Source: Flammeovirga sp. OC4
Lineage (GTDB): Bacteria; Bacteroidota; Bacteroidia; Cytophagales; Flammeovirgaceae
Assembly (NCBI RefSeq): GCF_000812565.1
Contig: NZ_JTAM01000037.1
Location: 1 to 64,000 of the forward strand
Direction: 5' to 3'
DNA: 64,000 bases
Positions 53,637 to 63,279 of this stretch are shown piece after piece (the stretch's first letter is position 1; each line of letters starts with the position of its first letter). The notes below the pieces were generated by a model. That model searched no databases. It was not told the DNA's origin and was given only the letters and a program-made list of their open reading frames with translations. The position numbers and the translations under genes are program-made.

Positions 53637-54607
53637 CTTGTTACAGAAGGTCGCTCCCCAAAATATTGATAATAACTTTTACTAAAGTGGGTAAGATCGG
53701 TAAAACCTAAATCAAAACTAATTGCCCCAAGTTCTTTTTTTGTTCCGATGACCTGTTGTTTTGCTTCTTCCAATCTCATGTGATTATAAAACTGAAAGAC
53801 CGGTTTTTTATATACTTTTTTAAACACACGCTGTAACTTGGATTCACTAATCCCGTGCTTTAACGTTAAGGCCTTCAAATTAGGTACCTGCTTTAAGTCA
53901 GAAAGGATCTCATCTTTTATTCTGATCATTAAATTGATGTCATCGTGATGTACTCCAAAAATTACATTTTCAAATCCTTCATCTTCACTTTTATTTTTCA
54001 CGATTGTAATAATTTCTATCATCTTCGAAAACAGCATCCCCCTTCTTGATCGTTCATCTTGAATATATTCATCCAACTCTGTAACTATCTTGTCCAAGCG
54101 AGGAGTCAGTGGTAAATAATAAAACCATGCATCCTCTTGTCTTATCAATTCCTTCAGTCTATTTTCACTATCATCTGAAAGTAAATAAAAAATATCTTCA
54201 GGTACTCTCGCAAAATACCACCTCATTTCTTGATTAATAGGATAATCAATCGAAAACTGTTGATTACTATTATACAGGTAAATTGAACTTTTCAGATTAG
54301 ATTTTTGAGCTGATTCTGAAGTAAAGTCACCAGGTCTACCTATACGGATACTAATGTATTTTTTCTCTCGATTGGATTGATTAATGATTTTAATTGGCAC
54401 TTTCAGTTTTAGACTAGTAAAACCACAAACAAGCCCAGGAAGGAAACTGTAAAAATAAGTACTCATCTTTCCATACTCATCATTGTCATTATGATACTCA
54501 TTTTGAGAAACTTCTCCTCCAAAGTTTTTTTTCAACTTAGTGTAATAATCATGCAGGTTAGTTTCATCTCCATTAACAGTTAAAATCGTATGGTCAGTTC
54601 TTTTCAT
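53612..54607 (-). CDS. AraC-family regulator 1
   Basis: A 331-residue transcription factor. The C-terminal ~90 residues carry two AraC helix-turn-helix motifs (LKALTLKHGISESKLQRVFKKVYKKPVFQFYNHMRLEEAKQQV and ELGAISFDLGFTDLTHFSKSYYQYFGERPS). The N-terminal ~220 residues form a sensor region with no named domain (YFYSFLPGLVCGFTSLKLKVP, YSIDYPINQEMRWYFARVP). It closely resembles the regulator at 58548. It is convergent with sulfatase 1 and, beyond a metallopeptidase gene, divergent from sulfatase 2. It probably controls one or both, perhaps by sensing sulfated oligosaccharide; this is inferred. Confidence 0.88.
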   Translation of the reverse strand: MKRTDHTILTVNGDETNLHDYYTKLKKNFGGEVSQNEYHNDNDEYGKMSTYFYSFLPGLVCGFTSLKLKVPIKIINQSNREKKYISIRIGRPGDFTSESAQKSNLKSSIYLYNSNQQFSIDYPINQEMRWYFARVPEDIFYLLSDDSENRLKELIRQEDAWFYYLPLTPRLDKIVTELDEYIQDERSRRGMLFSKMIEIITIVKNKSEDEGFENVIFGVHHDDINLMIRIKDEILSDLKQVPNLKALTLKHGISESKLQRVFKKVYKKPVFQFYNHMRLEEAKQQVIGTKKELGAISFDLGFTDLTHFSKSYYQYFGERPSVTRKSQQEAR

Positions 54608-54773
54608 ATACCTTATTTTTAGGGGCTAAATTTTAAATACTAATTCTAATTATTAACGATTACTTCATAAAAACGCTAAAGAAGTTTCCTTGGTAATATA
54701 AAAACTGCGAAATATAAATCAAGTCATGTATTTATAATACAGAGTACAAATTGAAACAGCATAGCTATAATAA

Positions 54774-55547
54774 TCATCTAATACTCTTCAACTCATACCA
54801 CACCATTATTTCTTCTTTAACCTCATCTTCTTTTAAATTCACTTTCAACAACTCTTTATAAGACATCTTTTTCACTTCCATACAATACTGAACCATCAAC
54901 CAGTAATCATAATAAACTCTAGGAGCTACGGTTTTATCTTCAAAAAAAACTCCCCATTCATCAGGGGCAACCATTCTTGCACTTTCTATTCTTTCCATAT
55001 TTTTTAATAGAGAATGCTGTCCTTTTCCCTGCCTTGCAACATACTCAGCATAGCCTTCCCATTTCCACTCGGGGTGTTTTGCTAGTGGATTAGAGTTCCA
55101 AAAACCGAATGCATTGAATTGTAAGCAATGTGTTAGTTCATGTAATAGTAGTTGTTCAAAGTTCCATTGATAACCGTGGAGTTCAATGATGTTTTGCTGT
55201 ATATCTATGGCTCCATTTAAAGTGGCAATATTGTACATTCCCCATCCAAAAGCATTGCCCCATATCGTTTTCATGAATTGAGGATATAAAGCATCATTAC
55301 CTAAACAAACCTTCAGCTCCAGCTTACTATCGTATAATTCACTGTCGACCAAAATTGAATCAATGGCTTTTAATCTTTGTTCAAATCGTTGATGTAATTC
55401 CTTTTCATGATAGATCGTATAATTCCCGATTTGTGTCTTTCGAGCATAAAGGAGATTGGGATTTAACATCGTTATGGTAATCGACACAAAGCCAAGTAGT
55501 ATAAAAAGTAGTGTTCGAATTCCCCACTTTCTGATTTTGTTTTTCAT
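54774..55547 (-). CDS. Membrane-anchored HExxH metallopeptidase-like protein
   Basis: A 257-residue protein with one N-terminal transmembrane helix (~11-29) acting as an anchor. The zinc-binding HELTH (His136, Glu137, His140) is followed by WKWEGYAEYVARQ, where Glu164 or Glu168 could be the third ligand, as in gluzincins. The peptidase domain would lie in the periplasm. Family not recognised beyond the motif. It lies between AraC regulator 1 (downstream, same strand, 166 bases apart) and sulfatase 2 (divergent). Confidence 0.68.
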   Translation of the reverse strand: MKNKIRKWGIRTLLFILLGFVSITITMLNPNLLYARKTQIGNYTIYHEKELHQRFEQRLKAIDSILVDSELYDSKLELKVCLGNDALYPQFMKTIWGNAFGWGMYNIATLNGAIDIQQNIIELHGYQWNFEQLLLHELTHCLQFNAFGFWNSNPLAKHPEWKWEGYAEYVARQGKGQHSLLKNMERIESARMVAPDEWGVFFEDKTVAPRVYYDYWLMVQYCMEVKKMSYKELLKVNLKEDEVKEEIMVWYELKSIR

Positions 55548-55655
55548 GTAAAGTAGTTGTATTGGTACTAATATAAATTAGTGAAAATGGATACATATTC
55601 AAAGAATCCCTCAATTGTAGTATAAAAGCTACTTACCACCAAAATACTGTTTTGT

Positions 55656-55710
55656 ACCAATTCAATATTGAAACATAACAATAAAAATGGAGTCTCCCCT
55701 CTTAATTTTG
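55656..55710 (+). promoter_or_regulatory. Promoter and operator of sulfatase paralogue 2
   Basis: ACCAAT (55656-55661) is followed, overlapping its last base, by a perfect 12-bp palindrome TTCAATATTGAA. A consensus -7 box TAATTTTG (55703-55710) starts exactly 47 bases after the start of ACCAAT, and the ATG follows after 22 bases. Confidence 0.65.
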
Positions 55711-55732
55711 ACTCTCAATAACTACAATTATT

Positions 55733-58093
55733 ATGTTTACAAATACAAAACTAAAATCGGTATTAAGCACAGCAATCATAGCTACTGCACTACCATTCAT
55801 GGCTTCAGCTCAAAATGTAAAGGGGCTGACAGTTCACGAATCGGAGGATTCTCCAACCAAAGAATTAAATTTCAGAGCGAATAATTTAACTGAAGCTCCC
55901 AATATCGTATTGGTACTTTTAGACGATGTTGGTTATGCTCAAATGGGTCATATGGGTGGTCAGATTGAAACACCTGCTTTTGATGAAATTGCGGATAAAG
56001 GTTTGACTTATTCAAGATTCCATACTACTGCATTGTGTTCTCCTACAAGAGCGGCATTATTGACAGGTAGAAACCATCATACAGCTGAGACAGGTATCAT
56101 TATGGAATTAGGTACGGGTAACTCAGGGTATACGACTGAAATTCCTAATGAAGTAGGTTCTTTTGCAAAAGTACTTCAAGAAAAAGGGTACTCTACTTCT
56201 TGGTTTGGAAAGAACCACAATGTTCCTAACTGGGAAGCTTCATTTACGGGACCATTTGACCGTTGGCCCAATGATTTGGGGTTTGATTATTTCTATGGTT
56301 TCTTAGGTGGTGATACGGATCAATTCCACCCTGCCCTTGTAGAAGACAGAAAAAGAATCACTTCTCCAAAAACCAATGAGGACGGATCTCCTTACCACTT
56401 GACCACGGATATGGCGGACAAGGCGATCAACTATGTTCAGTCTGTCAATGCAGTTGCTCCAGATAAACCTTTCTTCGTGTATTTTGCTCCTGGTGCAGCA
56501 CATGCTCCTCACCAAGCCCCTGCCGAGTACATTGAAAAATACAAAGGAAAATTTGATGCAGGTTGGGATGTTTACAGAGAAGAAGCATTCAATAACATGA
56601 AAGCAAAAGGCTTGATTCCTGCGGATTCTGAATTAACTCCTCGTCCCGAATCTTTACAAGCTTGGGATAGTTTAAATGATGAGCAAAAAATGGTTTATGC
56701 TCGTATGATGGAAGTTTTTGCTGGGTTTACAGAACATACTGATGCACAAATCAAACGTCTTTATGATGCAATTGATGAAATGGGCAAATTAGATAATACT
56801 ATTTTCATTTACATCGCTGGTGATAACGGTGGTTCTGCAGAAGGTGGTCAAGAAGGAATGTTAAATGAAATGACGTTCTTTAATGGTATTCCTGAGAAGT
56901 GGGAAGATAAAGTTGCTGCTGTAAAATCAAACCGATTAGGTACTGAAGATTACTTCAACCATATGCCTGCCGCTTGGGCTTGGGCGGTCAACTCTCCTTA
57001 CCAATGGGCAAAACAAATTGCTTCGCACTTAGGTGGTGTGAGAAATGCAATGACAATTTCATATCCAAACGGGATTGAGTCTAGAGGAGAAGTAAGAGAA
57101 CAGTTTACACACATTACAGATATTGCTCCTACCATTCTTGAAGTGGCTGGATTGGAAATGCCAAGTGAGATTGATGGATATGCACAGAAACCATTGGATG
57201 GTACTTCTTTGGTGTACTCATTTGATAACAAAGAAGCAGAAGAAACACATACTACTCAGTACTTTGAAATTGGTGGTAATTTGGGTATTTACCACGATGG
57301 ATGGTGGGCAGGTGCCATGAGAAATATTCCATGGGTATCAGGGTCTACTGAGCATGTTGAAATCACTGATATGAAGTGGGAACTTTACAATCTTAAAGAC
57401 GATTTTTCTCAATCGAAAGACCTCGCAGAAGAGATGCCTGAGAAATTGGAATATATGAAATACATGTTCTTTGCAGAAGCTTCAAAAGCCAATGCTCTTC
57501 CAATTGATGACCGTAGAACTGAACGTTTCAGATCTTCATTCCGTCCTTCTTTAACTGCTGGTCAAACTGTATTCAAATATCCAAATGGATTGAGATTACC
57601 TGAAGGAGCTACACCTTTTACTAAGTTTATTTCACACACAATGGACGCCTCATTAAAAGGGTATAAAAAAGGTGACCAAGGAGTATTGATTACGCAAGGT
57701 GGTCGATTTGGAGGATTTGTTTTAAGAGTTGATAAAGCAGGTTATGTGCATTATGAATACAGCAATACTTCTGATTTATACAGCATTAAAACATCATCAA
57801 AAATTCCTGCAGGTACTAAAAACGTTGTTGCAAGAGTGATTATGGATGAGAAAAAACCTTATACAGCTTCTACTATTTCTATTTATGCTGATGGTAAAAA
57901 AATCGGAGAAGGACGTGTAGAGAAAACAATTCCAAACTTATTCTCTCTCGATGAAACATTAGATATCGGACAGGATACGGGTACACCTGTAAGCCAAAAT
58001 TACAAGATTAAAGACTCAGATTACTCTGGTCAACTTAAGATGGTGACTATAGAATTGATCAACGAGTACGGTAATACTCAAACTTCTAAATAA
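55733..58093 (+). CDS. S1-family sulfatase, paralogue 2
   Basis: A 786-residue exported arylsulfatase, very similar in sequence to paralogues 1 and 3 along its full length. The signal peptide ends near MASAQ; the formylglycine site is CSPTR (Cys102-Arg106). It differs from the others in details such as NHHTAETGIIMEL and NNGGSAEGGQ-like loop residues (DNGGSAEGG where the others have DNGASAEGG), which may tune specificity. The mobile-element copy D begins ~28 bases past its stop codon. Divergent gene: metallopeptidase. Confidence 0.92.
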   Translation: MFTNTKLKSVLSTAIIATALPFMASAQNVKGLTVHESEDSPTKELNFRANNLTEAPNIVLVLLDDVGYAQMGHMGGQIETPAFDEIADKGLTYSRFHTTALCSPTRAALLTGRNHHTAETGIIMELGTGNSGYTTEIPNEVGSFAKVLQEKGYSTSWFGKNHNVPNWEASFTGPFDRWPNDLGFDYFYGFLGGDTDQFHPALVEDRKRITSPKTNEDGSPYHLTTDMADKAINYVQSVNAVAPDKPFFVYFAPGAAHAPHQAPAEYIEKYKGKFDAGWDVYREEAFNNMKAKGLIPADSELTPRPESLQAWDSLNDEQKMVYARMMEVFAGFTEHTDAQIKRLYDAIDEMGKLDNTIFIYIAGDNGGSAEGGQEGMLNEMTFFNGIPEKWEDKVAAVKSNRLGTEDYFNHMPAAWAWAVNSPYQWAKQIASHLGGVRNAMTISYPNGIESRGEVREQFTHITDIAPTILEVAGLEMPSEIDGYAQKPLDGTSLVYSFDNKEAEETHTTQYFEIGGNLGIYHDGWWAGAMRNIPWVSGSTEHVEITDMKWELYNLKDDFSQSKDLAEEMPEKLEYMKYMFFAEASKANALPIDDRRTERFRSSFRPSLTAGQTVFKYPNGLRLPEGATPFTKFISHTMDASLKGYKKGDQGVLITQGGRFGGFVLRVDKAGYVHYEYSNTSDLYSIKTSSKIPAGTKNVVARVIMDEKKPYTASTISIYADGKKIGEGRVEKTIPNLFSLDETLDIGQDTGTPVSQNYKIKDSDYSGQLKMVTIELINEYGNTQTSK

Positions 58094-58097
58094 TCAA

Positions 58098-58539
58098 TTT
58101 ACAAGTTTGATAATTAAACTCATTGTAGACTACAACTTTCGAATATTTATGGTTTTTAGAAATCAGGAGATTTCTGATGATCTGTAAGACACGAATGTCG
58201 CTAACGCTTAACATTCGCGCTAGTGGGCTTTCTACCTAATTTATTTGCTAGAATTTCCACGGCCTTGAAGGGAAAAGCATCAAGAATTTCATGAAGTGAG
58301 CCGTTAAAAATGATTTTGCTGTTTGAGCATCTCAAAACGATGAAGTTTTGATCGAGTTATCCTTTCAATAGGCGAGAGAAATGGAATTTAGCTTTTGACT
58401 TCTAAGCCTTGAATTTTTTGCTTCTTTTTGTTTCAAGACAAAAACGAAGAAGAAAGAAGATTGAAGGTAGGACCTCAAAAGATTGCAGAAATTCTGATTG
58501 AAAGATTACGAATTTTTAGTTTACAAGTTTGATAATTAA
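58098..58539. mobile_element. Mobile element, copy D, with flanking 20-bp direct repeats
   Basis: Same orientation as copy A: degenerate left end (CATTGTAGACTA at 58121), AAATCAGGAGATTT hairpin, a CGAATG/CATTCG TTAA-family hairpin (58192-58217), a central region with an insertion, and a CTTCTTTTTGT hairpin. Unlike copies A and B it has no 5-bp duplication. Instead an identical 20-bp sequence starting TTTACAAGTTTG flanks it at 58098-58117 and 58520-58539. Confidence 0.75.
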
Positions 58540-58547
58540 GTTATTAG

Positions 58548-59543
58548 TTAAAAAGTCAGTGGATTTTCTGCTGACTTTTTTCGTGTTACAGATGGCCTTT
58601 CACCAAATTTTGATGTATACCTTTTGCTAAAATGAGTAAGATCGGAATACCCTAATTCGAAACTAATTTGGCTCAAATCTTTGTCTGAATTCATGATCAT
58701 CTGCCTTGCCTCTTCTAATCGGTGGTGATTGAAAAATTGAAGTATAGGCTTCTTAAATACTTTTTTGAAGGTTTTCTGAAGTTTAGATTCACTCATTCCA
58801 TAAGAAACCATCAAAGCTTTAATATCTGGGACTTTAGTAAAATCTGATAATAGCTCCTCTTTCAAAAGAAACATCTTATTTAAGTCATTTTTTTGAACCC
58901 CATAAACAATGTTTTCTAGACCATCTTCATAAGATTTCTTTTGTAGGAGAATCAAAATCTCTATCATCTTTGAAAACAGCATCCCTCTTTTGATAAGAGG
59001 ATCTTGAATATATACATCCAATTCGTTAATAATCCGATCTAGCTGATCAGTCAATGTATCATAGTAAAACCAAGGTTCTTCTTTATTGATCAATTCATTG
59101 AGTTGGTCATTTCCAGGCTCGATAAATTTATTAATCATTTGGATTGGAATTCGGAGATAATACCATCGAATAGATTGGTTTATGGGGTAATCAATATAAA
59201 ACTCTTGATTACTATTATAAACATATAGTGCGTTTACAAGTGTGGACTTCTTTTTAGTTTCGGAAGTAAAATTACCTGAATTCCCGATTCTAATACTGAC
59301 GTACTTATCCTCCTTTACCGTACTGTTTAAAATACGAAATGGCATCTTCAATTTTAAGCTTGTCACACCACAAATCAACCTTGGAAAATACTCATAATAT
59401 ATCATATCAAGTGAACCATATTTTTCACTTTCAAGCATTAGATGATTCCCTTCAACAGTAGCTCCAAACTCTTTTCTTATGAATTCATAATAGGACAAGG
59501 GATTCGTTTCATCCGAACTTACTTCAATTATTTTTTCTTCCAT
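58548..59543 (-). CDS. AraC-family regulator 2
   Basis: A 331-residue paralogue of the regulator at 53612, with the same domain order and matching blocks (YEYFPRLICGVTSLKLKMPF, YIDYPINQSIRWYYLRIP, RGMLFSKMIEIL, GMSESKLQKTFKKVFKKPILQFFNHHRLEEARQ, ISFELGYSDLTHFSKRYTSKFGERPS). It is divergent from sulfatase 3 across a 193-bp spacer and convergent with sulfatase 2. This placement makes sulfatase 3 the most likely target. Its last codons overlap a terminator stem for the opposite strand. Confidence 0.88.
   Translation of the reverse strand: MEEKIIEVSSDETNPLSYYEFIRKEFGATVEGNHLMLESEKYGSLDMIYYEYFPRLICGVTSLKLKMPFRILNSTVKEDKYVSIRIGNSGNFTSETKKKSTLVNALYVYNSNQEFYIDYPINQSIRWYYLRIPIQMINKFIEPGNDQLNELINKEEPWFYYDTLTDQLDRIINELDVYIQDPLIKRGMLFSKMIEILILLQKKSYEDGLENIVYGVQKNDLNKMFLLKEELLSDFTKVPDIKALMVSYGMSESKLQKTFKKVFKKPILQFFNHHRLEEARQMIMNSDKDLSQISFELGYSDLTHFSKRYTSKFGERPSVTRKKSAENPLTF
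58555..58581 (+). terminator. Terminator overlapping the end of AraC regulator 2
   Basis: GTCAGT (58555-58560) pairs with GCTGAC (58570-58575, one G-U pair), followed by six T. It repeats the arrangement at the end of AraC regulator 1. Confidence 0.5.
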
Positions 59544-59658
59544 GATTCATCATAAAATTAGGTTTACAAGATAATTAAAAATGATGTTTTCTATGAGAAA
59601 TTAAATTGCAAAAACTATACATCGCAATAAAAATTGAAATCAAATCTGCCTCTTTCAT

Positions 59659-59713
59659 ACCAATGAATGATTCAATCATGCTATCATTCTACCCCTATTA
59701 GCCTCTACATTTG
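59659..59713 (+). promoter_or_regulatory. Promoter and operator of sulfatase paralogue 3
   Basis: ACCAAT (59659-59664) is followed by a perfect 13-bp dyad ATGATTcAATCAT. A consensus -7 box TACATTTG (59706-59713) starts exactly 47 bases after the start of ACCAAT; the ATG follows after 23 bases. Confidence 0.65.
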
Positions 59714-59736
59714 TAACATCAACAAACCAAAAAAGT

Positions 59737-62088
59737 ATGTTTACAAGTAGAAAATTACACAAAATACTATCTGTTTTACTAATCACAGTTATTTTACCGA
59801 TTAGTATAAAAGCACAAGAAGTAAAAGGATTAACAGTTCATGAGTCAAAAGATTCGGCACCTGCTCAATTGAACTTCAGAGAAAATAATTTACAAGATGC
59901 TCCTAACATTGTCTTGATTCTATTGGATGATGTAGGATACGCACAAATGGGACATATGGGTGGTCAGATCGAAACGCCTGCTTTTGATGAAATCGCGGAT
60001 AAAGGTTTGACGTATTCTAGATTCCATACTACGGCACTTTGTTCACCAACAAGAGCAGCTTTATTGTCAGGTAGAAATCACCATAAAGCAGAAACAGGTG
60101 CTATCATGGAGTTAGGTACTGGTAACGATGGTTATACTATGAAAATGCCTAAGGAAACAGGTACTTTCGCCAAAGTCCTTCAAGAAAAAGGATATTCGAC
60201 TTCTTGGTATGGTAAAAACCACAATGTACCAGATTGGGAAGCATCGTTTACAGGTCCTTTTGACCGTTGGCCAAATGACTTAGGTTTTGATTATTTCTAT
60301 GGTTTCCTAGGTGGAGATACAGATCAATTCCACCCTGCCTTAGTTGAAGATCGTAAGAGAATTACTGCTCCTGAAACAAATGCGGATGGTTCTGAATATC
60401 ACTTGACAACGGATATGGCTGATAAAGCAATCAACTATATTCAATCAGTAAATGCAGTTGCTCCTGATAAGCCATTCTTAGTATACTTCTCTCCTGGTGC
60501 AGTTCACGCTCCTCATCAAGCTCCTGCGGAGTACATTGAAAAGTACAAAGGTAAATTTGATCAAGGTTGGGATGTTTACCGTGAGCAAGCTTTCAACAAC
60601 ATGAAAGACAAAGGTATTATTCCAGCTGACTCTAAATTGACACCACGTCCTGAGTCATTACCGGCATGGGATTCATTGACTGATGAGCAAAGAATGGTTT
60701 ATGCTCGTATGATGGAAGTATTTGCTGGATTTACGGAGCATACTGACGTACAAATCAAACGCCTTTATGATGCAGTGGAAGAAATGGGTAAATTAGACAA
60801 TACTATTTTCATTTATATCGCTGGTGATAACGGTGCATCTGCTGAAGGTGGTCAGGAAGGTTTATTAAATGAAATGGCATTCTTTAATGGTATTCCTGAA
60901 AGATGGGAAGACAAAGTGGAAGCTGTAAAATCAAATCGTTTAGGTACTGAAGACTACTTCAACCACATGCCAGCTGCATGGGCTTGGGCAGTGAACTCTC
61001 CTTACCAATGGACAAAACAAGTAGCTTCTCACTTAGGTGGTGTTCGTAATGCAATGGCGATTTCTTACCCAAAAGGAATCAAAGGTGAAGGGGAAGTAAG
61101 AACGCAGTTCTCTCATGTTACAGATATTGCTCCTACAATTTTAGAATTAGCAGGAGTTGAAATGCCTGAAACTATTGACGGTGTTCACCAAGAAGATTTA
61201 GATGGTACTTCATTAGCGTACTCCTTCAATGACGAAGCAGCAGCCGAACAGCACACTACTCAATACTTCGAAATCTTCGGTAATATGGGTATCTACCACG
61301 ATGGATGGTGGGCAGGTGCGTTACGTACTATCCCTTGGCAATTTGCTGCAGATGATATCGCTTTAACAGACATGGAATGGGAGTTATATAACTTAAAAGA
61401 AGATTTTTCTCAGTCTAAAAACTTAGCAAAAGAAATGCCTGCAAAATTGGAGTATATGAAATATATTTTCTTTGCAGAAGCGGCTAAAGGTAATGCTTTA
61501 CCAATCGATGACCGTAGAGCGGAGCGTTTCAGATCTACATTCAGACCTTCGTTGACCACTGGTCTTACTACATTCACTTATCCAAATGGATTAAGAATTC
61601 CTGAAGGTGCTACACCGTTTACTAAATTCCAGTCTCACTCATTGGAAGCGAATTTAGAAGGTTATAAGAGAGGAGATCAAGGGGTATTAATTACACAAGG
61701 TGGTCGTTTTGCAGGATTTGTTTTAAGGGTAGACAAAAGCGGAAATGCATATTATGAGTATTGTAACTCGGTAGATAAATATTCTATCAAATCATCCGCT
61801 AAAATTCCTGCAGGAACAAAAAGTATCAAGGCAACAGTGATTATGGATGAGAAAAGACCTTATACTCCAGCTACGGTTACTATCTATGCTGATGGTAAAG
61901 AAATCGGCAAAGGTAGAGTTGAAAAAACGGTAGCGAACCTTTACTCTCTAGATGAGACATTGGATGTAGGGAAAGATTCTGGTACAGCCGTAACTTCCAA
62001 CTATAAGGTAAAGAATTCGAAATATACTGGATTACTTAAGAGTGTGACGCTTAATTTAATTGATGAGTTTAAAAGCTTATCAAAATAA
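59737..62088 (+). CDS. S1-family sulfatase, paralogue 3
   Basis: A 783-residue exported arylsulfatase of the same paralogous set. The signal peptide ends near SIKAQ; the formylglycine site is CSPTR (Cys102-Arg106) and the metal-site LLDDVGYAQMGHMGG matches the others. It is closer to paralogue 1 in some loops (GDNGASAEGG, YHDGWWAGALRTIPW) and to paralogue 2 in others (NEMAFFNGIPE, KIPAGTKS). Divergent from AraC regulator 2; followed by a terminator shared with a convergent outer-membrane protein gene. Confidence 0.92.
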   Translation: MFTSRKLHKILSVLLITVILPISIKAQEVKGLTVHESKDSAPAQLNFRENNLQDAPNIVLILLDDVGYAQMGHMGGQIETPAFDEIADKGLTYSRFHTTALCSPTRAALLSGRNHHKAETGAIMELGTGNDGYTMKMPKETGTFAKVLQEKGYSTSWYGKNHNVPDWEASFTGPFDRWPNDLGFDYFYGFLGGDTDQFHPALVEDRKRITAPETNADGSEYHLTTDMADKAINYIQSVNAVAPDKPFLVYFSPGAVHAPHQAPAEYIEKYKGKFDQGWDVYREQAFNNMKDKGIIPADSKLTPRPESLPAWDSLTDEQRMVYARMMEVFAGFTEHTDVQIKRLYDAVEEMGKLDNTIFIYIAGDNGASAEGGQEGLLNEMAFFNGIPERWEDKVEAVKSNRLGTEDYFNHMPAAWAWAVNSPYQWTKQVASHLGGVRNAMAISYPKGIKGEGEVRTQFSHVTDIAPTILELAGVEMPETIDGVHQEDLDGTSLAYSFNDEAAAEQHTTQYFEIFGNMGIYHDGWWAGALRTIPWQFAADDIALTDMEWELYNLKEDFSQSKNLAKEMPAKLEYMKYIFFAEAAKGNALPIDDRRAERFRSTFRPSLTTGLTTFTYPNGLRIPEGATPFTKFQSHSLEANLEGYKRGDQGVLITQGGRFAGFVLRVDKSGNAYYEYCNSVDKYSIKSSAKIPAGTKSIKATVIMDEKRPYTPATVTIYADGKEIGKGRVEKTVANLYSLDETLDVGKDSGTAVTSNYKVKNSKYTGLLKSVTLNLIDEFKSLSK

Positions 62089-62110
62089 TCTTTTTAAAAT
62101 TTGACTGTTG

Positions 62111-62146
62111 GATAGCTCAAGGTAGAACATCTTGAGCTATCTTTTA
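62111..62146. terminator. Shared terminator, sulfatase 3 and outer-membrane protein
   Basis: GATAGCTCAAG (62111-62121) pairs perfectly with CTTGAGCTATC (62131-62141), followed by TTTTAT, between convergent genes. Confidence 0.8.
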
Positions 62147-62161
62147 TAAGAAGAAGAATTC

Positions 62162-63238
62162 TTAGATACCAAATCGATATTGCATACCCATCATTACAAA
62201 ATCGTTCCCTGTCCCTTTGCCGAATTCCCCTCTTAAAGTAAAGTTTTGGTTGACTTCATAATTAAACCCAAATTGAACACTCCAGTGATTGATAATGTCT
62301 TTTTGAATCCCATAATTAACATCAGAAGACAATAATCCTTCTACAGCGGTCTCAATTCCAAGTAGGATTTCATTCTGCTTTTCTAATTTCGCAATTTGAA
62401 TTCTATCTACGGGATTATTAGGATCTAGACTTGCAATTTCCTCATTATTTGCTGTCACACGGCGGTCTATTTCTGGCAACAGTTCTGCCCCCAAATTAGG
62501 CAATGCTTTTTGAATAGCTATATTTCCGTTATTCCCTTTTTGATTGACAAAGCCTCTGTACATCCCCCCTACATATAATGCCAACATGCTTCCATTCTTA
62601 AAACGAATTCTATCACCTACACGAGCCGAAAGTACGGTAAATACAGCAGGCTGTTCTAACAATTCAGAGTAAGACCAAGTTATATTACCATCAATAGAGA
62701 AAAAATAATCTTTATAAAGTTTACCTACTATTGTAGAACCAAATCCATAAGAATCAGCAGAAAAATCTACTATACTTGTTATCTCAGGCAATGAAATCAC
62801 AAGGTTTCCATCCTCATCAAACCATCTTGGCTGTAAAGAAACTTCTGTTGTACCTGTACTATTCGTATAAATACCGTAGACATTTAGAAATGGAAAAAGC
62901 CATATATCACCTCGTATATTCATCCCGCTAGTTCTTGCTATAGTATTATTGAAATTCAAGTTTTCCAAGGTCACATATTCTGAGATCAATTGATTTAAAG
63001 TTGAATTAGGATCATCCCCAATTGACATATCAAAAGAACTAATTTCAAGGTCCATTCTATTATAGACATAATTGACATTCAAGCCATAAGGTAACTGTAT
63101 TTTATATCCTCTCTCAGCGGCTTTTTTGCCCCAAATAGGCATACTGTAAGGCCATTCATAAGGTTCATTCTCAATTTCTGTTTGGGCATACGAAGACAGA
63201 GCAAAGATTGCGAGAAAGACAGTTAATATATTTTTCAT
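62162..63238 (-). CDS. Outer-membrane beta-barrel-like protein
   Basis: A 358-residue exported protein. Signal peptide ends near LSSYAQ (~19). Alternating hydrophobic/polar strands rich in Gly and aromatic residues (DIWLFPFLNVYGIYTNSTGTTEV, SADSYGFGSTIVGKLYKDYFFSIDGNITWSYSEL, WSVQFGFNYEVNQNFTLRGEFGKG) and a C-terminal QYRFGI suit an outer-membrane barrel. A charged helical insert (~255-300, ELLPEIDRRVTANNEEIASLD...IAKLEKQNEILLG) would be a loop or plug. No named family. A TAATTTTG -7 box lies at 63287-63280. Confidence 0.72.
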   Translation of the reverse strand: MKNILTVFLAIFALSSYAQTEIENEPYEWPYSMPIWGKKAAERGYKIQLPYGLNVNYVYNRMDLEISSFDMSIGDDPNSTLNQLISEYVTLENLNFNNTIARTSGMNIRGDIWLFPFLNVYGIYTNSTGTTEVSLQPRWFDEDGNLVISLPEITSIVDFSADSYGFGSTIVGKLYKDYFFSIDGNITWSYSELLEQPAVFTVLSARVGDRIRFKNGSMLALYVGGMYRGFVNQKGNNGNIAIQKALPNLGAELLPEIDRRVTANNEEIASLDPNNPVDRIQIAKLEKQNEILLGIETAVEGLLSSDVNYGIQKDIINHWSVQFGFNYEVNQNFTLRGEFGKGTGNDFVMMGMQYRFGI

Positions 63239-63279
63239 AATTAATGGTTTTGAATTGAAGAATAAGATGCTTTAAAATT

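Noticed and set aside
58098-58539. 20-bp direct repeats considered as integrase attachment sites.
   Set aside because: They bracket only a ~400-bp non-coding element, with no integrase or tRNA nearby.
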